Shown: piece by piece, positions 1 to 9,759 of the stretch | Layout: each line of letters starts with the position of its first letter | How positions within the stretch are numbered: the stretch's first letter is position 1 | Assembly (NCBI GenBank): GCA_026120185.1 | Contig: JANUWF010003375.1 | Span: forward strand, 3,600,736-3,664,735 | Length of the DNA: 64,000 nt | Source: Voacanga thouarsii | Lineage: Eukaryota; Streptophyta; Magnoliopsida; Gentianales; Apocynaceae | Direction: 5' to 3' | The notes under the pieces: generated by a model | Told to the model about the DNA's origin: nothing | The model's database searches: none | What the model saw: the letters and a program-made list of their open reading frames with translations, nothing else | Program-made: the position numbers and the translations under genes

Positions 1-1360
1 TATTTTCCCACTCCTATGTATTTCTTTTCTTTAGCTTTCTTTTCTTTTTATATTTTCATGGCCTTTCTTAGCATTTCTTTTTAGTTGCTTTCTTTCATTC
101 TTTCCTTTATTTTGATTTTATTGGTCTTTCTCTAGATTTATGCTTCTGTTTTTATTTCTTTAGTTTTCCTTTAGGTACAATTTCCCTTCTACCTCCTTGT
201 GATAAATTCAAATATGTTGAAGTTTAAGTGCAATGGGAGTATTTATTTTTTTTCTCTATTCTTCCTCTTTAATTCTTTTTGGTCTTCTTAGCTTTGTTTT
301 CTTTGTCGTAGTTTTGGCCATTAAGGATAATATCCATTTTAAGTATGAGGGAGAGTTTAGTTTTGAAACTATTTTCCACATCTTTTTTTGAAACTTTAAA
401 AAAAAAAATTGTGGTTTCAATGCCCTAGCAAGGTTGTGATTATCTATCTTCCTTGGATATTGGATGTGTCATTCATTTGGTGGATTTTCATTGATATTAA
501 AATGGTTTATTAGATAGGATGTGTTAAGACTTGAGAATTTGAATTAATCGTACTTATGCATTGGTATTTGAGTATTATTTTACTCATCTAATTTGAATAT
601 GGATAATGTGAGGAATATGGAAAAGGTTGTTGGCTAACTCTTGTATTATGGGATTGAATTTTGCTTGACTTTGAGTTATGATGATGAATGAGAACATATT
701 GTTGAAAAATTGTGAACAATTATTGGGATTGTTGTTATTGGAAAAAAAAATGAGATGATTATTGTTGATAAGAAAAGATATTATTTTTGCTTGATTTTGG
801 GGACCAATAAGGATAGTAAAAAGAAATCCACTTTCTTAAGGCTATGAATTGCCAAAAGCAAAAGGGGGGGGGAAGAGAGAGAGATTGTTGAAAAAATGAT
901 GAGTGATGACTATAAGGGGTCACTATGGTGTGTGAAGAGAAATCTATGCACTTGAGGCTATCAATTCCCTAAGTCATTGAAAACAATTGAGAGAAAATAT
1001 TTTGATTGTTTTCCTTGAAGCATGACTTAAGTTATGCAATTTTTGAACTTATAATGCTTGAGTTGGTAGATAGCTTAACTTGTATGATTCATGTTATCCA
1101 TGCTTTTACTTGAAGGGTGAAATAATGTTCCTATACTATTGTATAAACTTGTTTAATTCTACTTCAAGGGCTTTGATATGTCTTGTTTAGTATTGGGTTT
1201 TGTAAATAATTTCGAAGGGTTGAAAGAATGACAAGGACATATCTAAAGTTTGAAAGGTTATTATGATTTTGTGTAAGTAAACTTTTTGAAAGAATGTCTT
1301 GTTTTTCTTTGTTTAAGGGTTTTGCTTGAGGACAAGCAAAGGTTCAAGTGTGGGGGAATG
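1..1360 (+). mobile_element. 3' internal, non-coding part of an Athila/Tat-like gypsy element
   Basis: AT-rich DNA with no convincing reading frame. It leads directly into a hairpin and polypurine tract and then the LTR at 1361, so it is the region between pol and the 3' LTR of a plus-strand element whose 5' part lies outside the window. Phrases recur in the related internal region 6850-8400, for example the run describing a gaggctat...cccaaagtcat block near 945-980 and 7955-8000. The assignment rests on the adjoining PPT and LTR; the coding part is not seen. Confidence 0.7.
1321..1358 (+). promoter_or_regulatory. Hairpin plus polypurine tract before a 3' LTR
   Basis: TTTGCTTGAGGACAAGCAAA (1321-1340) is a perfect 8-bp stem with a 4-nt loop. 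The purine-rich run gtgtgggggaa (1348-1358) follows and abuts the LTR start TGATAG. A polypurine tract primes plus-strand DNA synthesis in LTR elements. The same hairpin and tract occur at 8361-8398 in a diverged element. Confidence 0.8.
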
Positions 1361-2766
1361 TGATAGGGGCAAAGTTTATCTATATTTTTCTAGTTATTTA
1401 AGAATGTTTTGTGATACATTTTTTGTATTAACTAGGCATATTCCTTCATATTTGATATTTTACCCTTGGAAAGACGTTTTCAGATTTTATTGTAGAAAAC
1501 GACAAAATCGTTGTCGTCCGAGCATGACAAGTGCTGGCAATGGCCTATGGAGCCAGCGCCGACCTCGATCTGAACTATAGGGGATTTTTCGGGCTAACTA
1601 GAGTGCAGACGGCGCCAGCTGTGACCCTCCAAGCCTATGCTGGCTCTGCTTTGTGCAACGTCAATGAGCTTTCTGATTTTTGCACAGATTTTGTAATTTC
1701 CAAGAGTTTTGGTATTTTCCAATCTATACTCAGCCCAGAACTCATAGAGGACAAATTTTAGCATCTTGAAAGCTTATATAAACAAGAAAAACACAAGAAA
1801 GAGTATGAATTCAAGTATCAAATTAGTAAATCACTTATAAAAGGAGGAATTCATCACATCAAAGAGCATTGTTCAAGAGAGTCTTCAAGGAAGAAGAATG
1901 AGGCTTGTCAATGAGTTCTTTCATTGACCTTTGTTTTCTTTTTCTAGAATAATGATGTATTTAATGTTTTTATTGTAATTTTATAATATTTTGGGTTTTA
2001 TGATTTTTGTATTAATTTAGCTGTTTGATCAATTTTCTATCATTCTTGGTGTTTGATTGCTTGTAATTATGGAAGAATTGATGAAGTTAGATTTGCTTCT
2101 ACGTGTCATGGGAAATGACGTTAGGAGTAGATTTAATTTTATGGATTTCATATTTGTCATTTCTTAATAGACTTGGGAAACGAAGTTAAGAACAAAAAAC
2201 TTAAGTAATCAAAGACTAGTTAATTTTGCCTAAAGTATAGGATTGTTCACTAATTTCATTTTTACGAGGAATTGTGTTTAATGCATCTTTTGGTTTTGTT
2301 GGTTTGATTGGAAACTCTGCTAATTTAATGGAGAGTTAGTGATTCTATGTATTGGGAAAGAAGTAGAGTCTATATAAGTGAATTCATGGCTTGGGAAACA
2401 ATTGAACTTTACTTTATATTCCTTCACGATGCTAAGATGATGATTAGTTGAGATAGTTATTAAATGATTCATTGTCATACTTTCTAGGATTGTTATCTAA
2501 ATTGCATATTTCTATATCCTTGAATTGTAAATATTTTTTTATTTTTTTATTTTCGTATCATTTTATTTGGTCAGTTAAATAATGAATGAAAAGTGATTAG
2601 TGTGTACTTATTCTTTTAAGGATTGATACTCGTTAATTCCCTATGCTATGCTTGCGATGAGTATACTTGCTCGTTTGTGTATTTTAGAATTAATGTTTTA
2701 ATTAAAACTTGACTAAGGGATTAATTTAAATTTGATGATTTTTAAACACCCAAAATTTATGCATCA
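1361..2766 (+). repeat. 3' LTR of an Athila/Tat-like gypsy element (1,406 bp)
   Basis: Begins TGATAGGGGC right after the polypurine tract and ends ATGCATCA. It aligns by eye with the LTRs at 4348-5726 and 8400-9759 and the fragments at 16217 and 30025. It carries GC-rich agcgcc/ggcgcc motifs at 1553-1562 and 1611-1617. The next bases (TCTAA, 2767-2771) would be the right-hand target duplication; the left copy is off the window. Confidence 0.85.
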
Positions 2767-3046
2767 TCTAACACGTGCTAGTGTTAGCACATTAATTATG
2801 TCCTATCTTATTAATAATATGGCTAGGAATAATTTAAGCAGAAAGGTAGTTTAGTGTGGTATGAACCTCACATCACGATCTCTATCATAATTTTCTTAAT
2901 ACAGTGTTGTACTTGGAACTCCATCTAATAGTTTTTTACATATAAACATATGAAACAAAGAAGTTGATAGATATAGAATTTCTTTTATTAATTTAATGTG
3001 CAAAATACATTGTACTAATGATTGCCTCTTGAGCACAATCCTAACA
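2767..3046 (-). repeat. Start of a minus-strand copia LTR, cut by the gypsy insertion
   Basis: Read on the minus strand from 3046 it begins TGTTAGGATTGTGCTC and matches the first ~280 bp of the copia LTR at 12635, including a TACAATGTATTTTGCAC run and the tagcacgtgtt motif near 2772-2782. It stops abruptly at 2767, where the Athila/Tat LTR ends, so that element inserted into it. No polypurine tract adjoins 3046, so this is a 5' or solo LTR rather than a 3' LTR. Confidence 0.75.
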
Positions 3047-3904
3047 TGCGAGTCCTACCTTTCTCTATAATTCGCTTGTAATTCGAGGTGTTTTCATAAT
3101 GAATTAATGTAATTAAATTACATAGGTTAGATAGATTAGAAATTAGTTTTTCAAGAATTATAGAGATGGTGACCTTGGGGTAAGAGGATGGTAGGACTTT
3201 CTTTTCAAATAGGCATGAACACATAGGTTGACCAAATTAATTTACTACTTGGCTTAAGAAAATTAATTTAGAAAAGTACATAACTAAGACATGTAATTAA
3301 ATCTATTACAATATTATCAATGTATTGATATTTGTGCATACCAAATGATAAGACTACTAATAAATAATTAAATTCCTCAAATTTTATTAAATCAAAAGTC
3401 TTCCATTAATATAGTAAGAATGATAGTTCTTTTCCGAGATTAGGTTGTCGGACACACCTAAGACTATTCGACATCGAGCATGCTTAAGCTAAGAAATTTG
3501 ATCCGGATTAATGGGTTAGATTTTACTAATTTATTTGTCCAAATTTTGGCACACCCATGTATTAAGAACTTTAGAAGATAAATTAGGGTACATTAAATGC
3601 TTTAAGATTAAAAGATGTTAATCATCCAACGATCCAGTAGTTACATTTTATGTAATTGGTATTGGATACCTACTATTGAACTTAAGAGTGATTTGTTGGG
3701 CACACCCAATATTATTCATAAGGAATTTGGATACCAATTAACTAGAAAAGCTTCTAACGGGCTTTCTCGAATTAATAGTGGGGGCTATTAATTTAAGCAA
3801 AATAGTAGAACCAATACACATTTAATTAAAGACCTAATTAAGTGTATCTCATGTGCATATACATAGTCTAATGTCTCTTACCTTTCATCTAGATCATTTG
3901 CATC
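3047..3904. other. Unassigned AT-rich region upstream of a copia gag
   Basis: No gene, LTR end or clear primer-binding site was found, although a plus-strand copia gag starts at 3905 and an LTR or leader would be expected here. Three loosely similar stretches containing cacacc (near 3453, 3550 and 3702) are spaced through it. It could be the LTR and leader of a copia family not otherwise present in the window. Confidence 0.4.
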
Positions 3905-4347
3905 ATGTCAACCAATTTGAACATACGTAGCATATTAGAAACAAACAAGCTTTCTGAGACCAATTTCTTAGATTGGTATAGAAACTTGAGAATTGCTTTT
4001 ATGTTCAAAAAGTTGGTTTATGTGTTAGATTCTCCTATTCTACCACCTCTAGCCATAGATGCTCCCATTGATGAGCATGTGATTCACAAGAAGCACAAGG
4101 AGGGCATTAATACAACATTTTGTATCACGCTGGCATCAATGAACTCTGAGCAGCACAAGCAGCATGAGCATATAGATGCTTACTCTATCATCTTTTTTTT
4201 AAGAGAGTTGTTTTGACTAATAAGCAAGGGTGGAGAGATATGCGATCTCTAAATAATTATTATGTTCTAAGATGGTAGAGGGTGCTTCAATAGCAACACA
4301 TGGGCTTGATTGAGAAATTTAGATCTCTTGGTTTCGTGATGAATAAT

Positions 4348-5726
4348 TGATAGGGGCTAAAATCATCAGCATTTTACTAGCTATTTGAGGTTGTTTTGAA
4401 ATACTTTTATTGTAATAACTAGGCATATTCCTTCCTATTTGACATTTTGGGTGTAAAAGTGTTTTTCATGAATGTGTGAAGATTTGAGTAAATTTCGAGC
4501 AAAAAGTGAACGATTCCAAATTGGACCCAGCGCCAGGTCCAGATAGTGCACCAGGTGCTAGGTCTACTCTGGAAAGAAGGAAATTGAGTTCAAAAATAGA
4601 TTAGACCTAGCGCTAGGTGGCTCGACTGGATCCAGTGCTAGGTCCACCCTTCTCAGAGGCGGTTGTGCACGAATTTAGTATTTCCCAGAGGATTTTGGTA
4701 TTTTTTAAATTCTACTCGGACTAGACTTCTCAAGCAATGAATTTTGGTATTAAGAAGGCTTATAAATACAAGGAAAACATAAGAGAAATGTTTGATTTGA
4801 TGGATCCATGCTAGCTACTCAATTACCACTCAAATAAGCATTGTTCAAAAGAGGTTTTCAAGAGAAGAAGAAGGGCTTGTCTATGGGTTTTATATTTTAT
4901 TCTTTGTTTAGTTTTCTTTAAAAATGATGTACTTAATGTTTTAATTGTAATTAGATATTATTTTGAAGATTATGATTTTTAGTTAATTGGAATTTTTGAT
5001 CAATCTATTGTTATCTTTGGTATTTGAGTACTTGTTAGCATTGGATATTGACGCGGGTTCTTCTAATTGACTTGGGAAATGATGTTAGGAATTCATTGCA
5101 TTGATTTCATATTTGTTAAATCTTAAAATATTTGGGAAATGATGTTAAGATTAAAGGACTAAAATGATCAAAGATTAGTTGATTTCACCTCGAGAAAACA
5201 GTCATTGTCTAATTTCATGTTTGTGAGGTATTAGTTTAATGCACCTTTTGGTTGCTTTGGTTTGATTGTGAAATCTGCTAAAATAATCGAAGGACAATGA
5301 TTTCATAGATTGAAAAGAAGTGGAATCTATAAAAGTAAGTTCATAACTTGGGAAACGATTGAATTTTACTTATGTTCCTTCATGATACCAAGATGACAAT
5401 TGATTGTGATGAATGCTAATTGATTCAATATTATGTTTTCAAGATAATTGTCTAATTACATGAAATAGCACCCTTGAGTTATATCTATTTTTACCTTTAT
5501 TTAATTTCTTTTTATTCTTTTTTTTATTTTATTGGCTAAACAATAAAGAATTAGGTAAAGTAAGGTGGGAGGCTAAGTTATCATGGATTCGATACTTGCC
5601 AGCCCCTATACTGTTTGATAGGTATTCTTGCCCGTACATGTTGTTTTAGTGGTTGGCATTTTGATTAAAACTTGATTGATTGTGTAATTTATTGGTATTA
5701 TTTTCTACACTAAAAAACACGTATCA
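4348..5726 (+). repeat. 5' LTR of the nested Athila/Tat-like element (1,379 bp)
   Basis: Starts TGATAGGGGC and ends GTATCA, directly followed by the primer-binding region. Four GC-rich motifs of the form agcgccaggtc, some decayed, lie between 4526 and 4645. Confidence 0.9.
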
Positions 5727-5732
5727 AGTTTT

Positions 5733-5749
5733 TAGCTCCATTGCCAGGG
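5733..5749 (+). promoter_or_regulatory. Primer-binding site, tRNA-Asp type (decayed)
   Basis: The site tagctccattgccaggg lies 6 bases after the LTR. The known Athila/Tat site complementary to plant tRNA-Asp is TGGCGCCGTTGCCGGGG; 13 of 17 bases match. At least three of the four changes are G to A, as expected from deamination on the opposite strand. Confidence 0.75.
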
Positions 5750-6238
5750 TGGGCACTATTGGAAACACTTAAGTCTTGTTGATTTATCCTTTGTTGTCTT
5801 TGTAAAAATCACTAGTGTTTATATTTAGGTAGCTTGTGAATATTTCTAATTTGTGTATTTTTTTTTCTTTTCTTTATTTTTCTATTATTCTTGTTTGTTT
5901 TTATTTTTATTTCTGATTTGATTTTTATTTTTCTTTAAGTGCGAGAATCCAAACACCATCATAGATAATTATTCATGGGTACAGTGTCAAATGAGCTATA
6001 ATGATGATATGTTGGCAAGGTTACAAGCTCCCATTAATGCTTTTACTGAGACGTCACTTGAAGCTACAATCAAATCATTTATTGCCAACATAAACACGTC
6101 CATTAGGTGACATGAAGAAGCATCCCAATGCATGAGTCATCAAAGAACACAATTAGCCAAGTTGGTAAAGGATGCCATAAAGGACCATACACTTGAACAA
6201 GAAAATCCCAAGGAAATGAGGGATGATATGAGGAACAA

Positions 6239-6655
6239 TTGCACAATATGGCAATAGAAGTATTCGATTCTACTCTATGTGCTAATAATTTTAATCTCTC
6301 TTTGTCACATGAGTTCTTAGGTTCCTCTCAATTCTTGGAGAACAATGGTCCAAATGAGGATGTGTTGAGTTTCACATGCTACAAGGAGTTAGATTTATCC
6401 ATGCTACATCATTCAAAGTCCTTGGAGGTTGTTGCCAAAATCTACCCTTCACCCCAATTTTAGGGAGGTAATTTAGTTTTTCTCGATCATGCATTGAAAA
6501 GTAAGGATTTCATGATCCCATCTTTGAAAACTCAATTGCTAAGTTTCAAGGGAAATTTTCATTGTGACAAATCTTTTGAAGGGTTAAATGGTGATTTCAA
6601 GTTTGATGCATTTTTTAGAGACCATGAGTGCTTATATGTTGACAAAAATATTTGT
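6239..6655 (+). pseudogene. Unrecognised ORF remnant in the non-autonomous gypsy element
   Basis: One frame runs from about 6227 to 6655 with a single internal stop (TAG at 6461-6463). It reads ...AIEVFDSTLCANNFNLSLSH before the stop and LDHALKSKDFMIPSLKTQLL after it, then ends at TAA near 6653. It has no zinc knuckle, protease or polymerase motif and I do not recognise a family. Its place after the leader is where gag would lie, so it may be a relic of a gag-like or extra ORF. A frameshift upstream (near 6220) appears to separate it from an earlier segment with an EMRDDMRNN-like reading. Function unknown. Confidence 0.45.
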
Positions 6656-8360
6656 GTCTAAAGGAATGTTAGAGAATGAGGTTTATGTGTTTTCCTTTGT
6701 TGAGAAAAATGGTTTTCATGAACCTTCTATTTTTCAAAAACCTCTCTTATTTCTACTTTCATCATTCTTACCTTTTTCAATGATTATTAATTTCTTTTTC
6801 AAAGGTTTGATGAGGAAGCATGAAGAGTGGAAAGAGTTTGTATCTTTGTTGTGTGTTTGGAATTGTTTGGTGTTATTTCCCTGAAATAAGGAACATGTTT
6901 TCTAGTTTAAGTATGGGGGAGTGAGTTGTGTCTTTATTTGCTTTCTTAAGATTTTCTGCTTGTTTTTTTTTTTTATTTAGGTGTGTCGTTCTTTATTATT
7001 ATTTTCTTTGTGCTTTTATTCGTGTTTTCCTTTATAGGTTGTACTAAAGTCCTCTTGGACAAGCTACTCTCTATTCCATGTTTTAATATTTATTGGAGCA
7101 TTATTCCATTTAGGGAGTATTGCTTAACTTTATCCCTTATTTATCATTTTTTGGTCATTTTGGAGATGCTTTCTTGTGTTAATTTTTAGCCAATAAGGAC
7201 ATTGTTCGGTTTAAGTGTGGGGGAGTGGTTTAGTAACATTCTTTGTCCAAGTTTTTATCAATGATCTTGGTGGCTTCTTGGTATGATCTTGGTGTTTTCT
7301 CGGTATCAAATAATTTTGTTGAAAAGTAATTTTGTTGCAAAATTAAAACTTTTGAAAATTTGAAAGTGTGGAGATTTTTGAGCTAAATTAAGCTTATTTG
7401 TCTATAATGGAGTGGTGATTTTCTTACTAATTTTGGATATGGATTTGCCATTCATTATGGTTGGATATTTATTTAAAAAATTAAACTTGTATATTAAGTT
7501 GGATTTTGCTAACTTTTAAGAATTTAAGTTAACCTTAGTTATATTTGGTATTTGAGTTTTATTTTATTCTTTAAGTTTGAATGTGGATGAGATGATGAAA
7601 TATAGGAAGAGTTGTTGACTAATTCTTGTATTATAGATTTAACATTTGCTTGTCTTTGACTTGTGAATAAGGAATTTGAGGAAATAAAAAAATTAAGTGA
7701 AAATAAAAAATGTGGGTTGAAAAAAAATATGGAGTTGAAATTTTTTCTTTTCATATTTTGCGAAAAAAAAAAAACAAGAGAGACCTTTTTGCTGAAAAGG
7801 GAGCCAATATGGTAAGTGGTAGAGAAGAAACAAAGAAGCATCACACTCTCTTGAGGCTATCCCGAAGGCAAGAAGGTAAGGAAAGGAAGAAGAAAAAAAA
7901 AAGAAAATTGCTAAAAAAATGATGATGACTATATGGAGGCTAATGTGACATGTGAAGAGAAATCCATACACTTGAGGCTATTAATTCCCAAAGTCATAGA
8001 AAAAAAAAAGGAAAATTGAGTGGTTTCCTTGTTTCACTAACTTGAGTAGTGTAAATTTGGGTTTATAATGCGGGAATTGTTAAAATGGCTTGACTTGTAT
8101 GATTTATATTATCTATGTTTTTGCTTGTGGAGTAGGATGATTTTCTTCTACTAGATATAAGCATGTTTAACTTAACTTCGATGGTTTTTGGGTTGTTTAA
8201 GGTAATATATGAGTTTACATGGTTTTGAAAGGGTTGAGTGAATGACGAATTTATGTTTAAGGTTGGAAGAAGGTTATGTCTTCATTATAGATGAATTTTC
8301 TAAGGAAAAATTTGGTAAATTATTTCATCTTGTTCTAAATGCTTTGTGTTTTAAATCTTG
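6656..8360 (+). other. Non-coding 3' internal part of the nested gypsy element
   Basis: T-rich sequence with several 'aagtgtggggga'-like purine runs (near 6908-6924 and 7214-7228) that resemble decayed polypurine tracts. No supported gene. The short frames here fall in low-complexity T-rich or A-rich DNA. Confidence 0.6.
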
Positions 8361-8398
8361 TTTGCTTGAGGACAAGCAAAAGTTCAAGTGTGGGGTAT
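8361..8398 (+). promoter_or_regulatory. Hairpin plus polypurine tract before the 3' LTR
   Basis: The same 20-nt perfect palindrome as at 1321-1340 occupies 8361-8380. It is followed by gttcaagtgtgggg and the LTR start at 8400. Confidence 0.8.
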
Positions 8399-8399
8399 G

Positions 8400-9759
8400 T
8401 GATAGCAGCTAACATCATCATTATTTTACTAGTTATTTGAAGTTGTTTTGCAATACTTTTATTGTAATAACTAAACATATTCCTTCCTATTTGACATTTT
8501 GCTTGTAAAAAGTGTTTTTGATGAATTTGGGTAAATTTGAGTAGATTTCAAGAAAAAAGTGAACAATTCTAGATTTGACACGGCACCATGTCCAGATAAT
8601 GCACTAGGTGCCAGGTCTACTCTAGAAAAGAGGAAATTGAGTCCAAAAACATATTGGACCCGGCGCCAGGTGGCCCGACTGGACCTAATGCTAGGTCCAC
8701 TTTGCTTAGAGGCAGTTGTGTGCGAATTTGGTATTTTCTGAATTCTACTCGAACTAGACTTCTCAAGCAACGAATTTTGGTATCAATAAGGCTTATAAAT
8801 ACAAGAAAAACACAAGAGAAATGTGTGATTTGATGTATCCAAGCTAGCTATGCAATCACCACTCAAAGGAGCATTATTTAAATAAGTTTTTCAAGAGAAA
8901 AAGAAGGGCTCGTCTATAGGTTATATCTTTTATTCTTTTTTTAGATTTCTTTAACGATGATGTGCTTAATGTTTTAATTGTAATTAAATATTATTTTAGA
9001 TATTATGATTTTTAGTTAAGTGGAATTTTTTTTATCAATCTAGTATTATCTTTAGTATTTGATTACTTGTTATTATTAGTTATTGATGCAGGTTCTTCTA
9101 ATTGACATGGGAAATGATGTTAGGAGTTCATTGCATTGATTTCATATTTGTCAAATCTTAATGGTCTTGGGAAGCGAAGTTAATACTAAAGACAAAAGTG
9201 ATCAAAGATTAGTTTATTTCACCTCGAGCAAATGGTCATTAGCTAATTTCATATTTATGAGGTATGAGTTTAATGCATCTTTTGATTGTTTTGGCTTGAT
9301 TGGAAAATCTGCTAAAATAATCAAAGGAGAGTGATTCCATGGATTGGGAAAGAAGTGGAATCTACATTAATAAGTTCATGAATTGGGAAACGACTAAATT
9401 TTACTTAAGTTCCTTCATGATGCCAAGATGACAATTGATTGTGATTAATGCTAATTGATTCAATATTATGTTTTCAAGATAATTATATAGTTACATGAAA
9501 TTGCATCCTTTAGTTATATCTATTTTTATCTTTATTTATTTTCCTTTTTATTCTCTTCTTATTTTATTGGCTAAACAATAAAGATTTGGGTAAAGTAAGA
9601 TGAGAGCCTAAGTTCTCATGAATTCCATCCTTGCTAGTCCCTATATTATACGATAGGTATACTTACCCGCAGGTGTGGTTTTAGTGGTTGGCATTTTAAT
9701 TAAAGGTTGATTGATTGTGTAATTTATTGGTACTATTTTCTACACAAAAACATGCATCA
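8400..9759 (+). repeat. 3' LTR of the nested Athila/Tat-like element (1,360 bp)
   Basis: Starts TGATAGCAGC and ends ATGCATCA. It is collinear with 4348-5726 throughout, including the GC-rich motif cluster at about 8579-8700. The ATAAT target duplication follows at 9760-9764. Confidence 0.9.

Larger units (their letters stand above)
4348..9759 (+). mobile_element. Non-autonomous Athila/Tat-like LTR retrotransposon nested in copia
   Basis: LTRs at 4348-5726 and 8400-9759 flank a ~2.7 kb internal region. The 5-bp target duplication ATAAT is at 4343-4347 and 9760-9764, and removing the element rejoins the copia gag. LTR ends are TGATA...TATCA at the 5' copy and ...ATGCATCA at the 3' copy. There is a tRNA-Asp-type primer site and a hairpin plus PPT, but no protease, reverse transcriptase or integrase, so it must have used proteins from another element. 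Over the first ~110 bp the LTRs are about 88% identical by eye, so the insertion is old. Confidence 0.92.

Noticed and set aside
7539..7971. Overlapping short frames rich in Phe, Ser and Lys on both strands
   Set aside because: They read poly-A/poly-T-rich DNA of the non-autonomous gypsy element; no coding signal.
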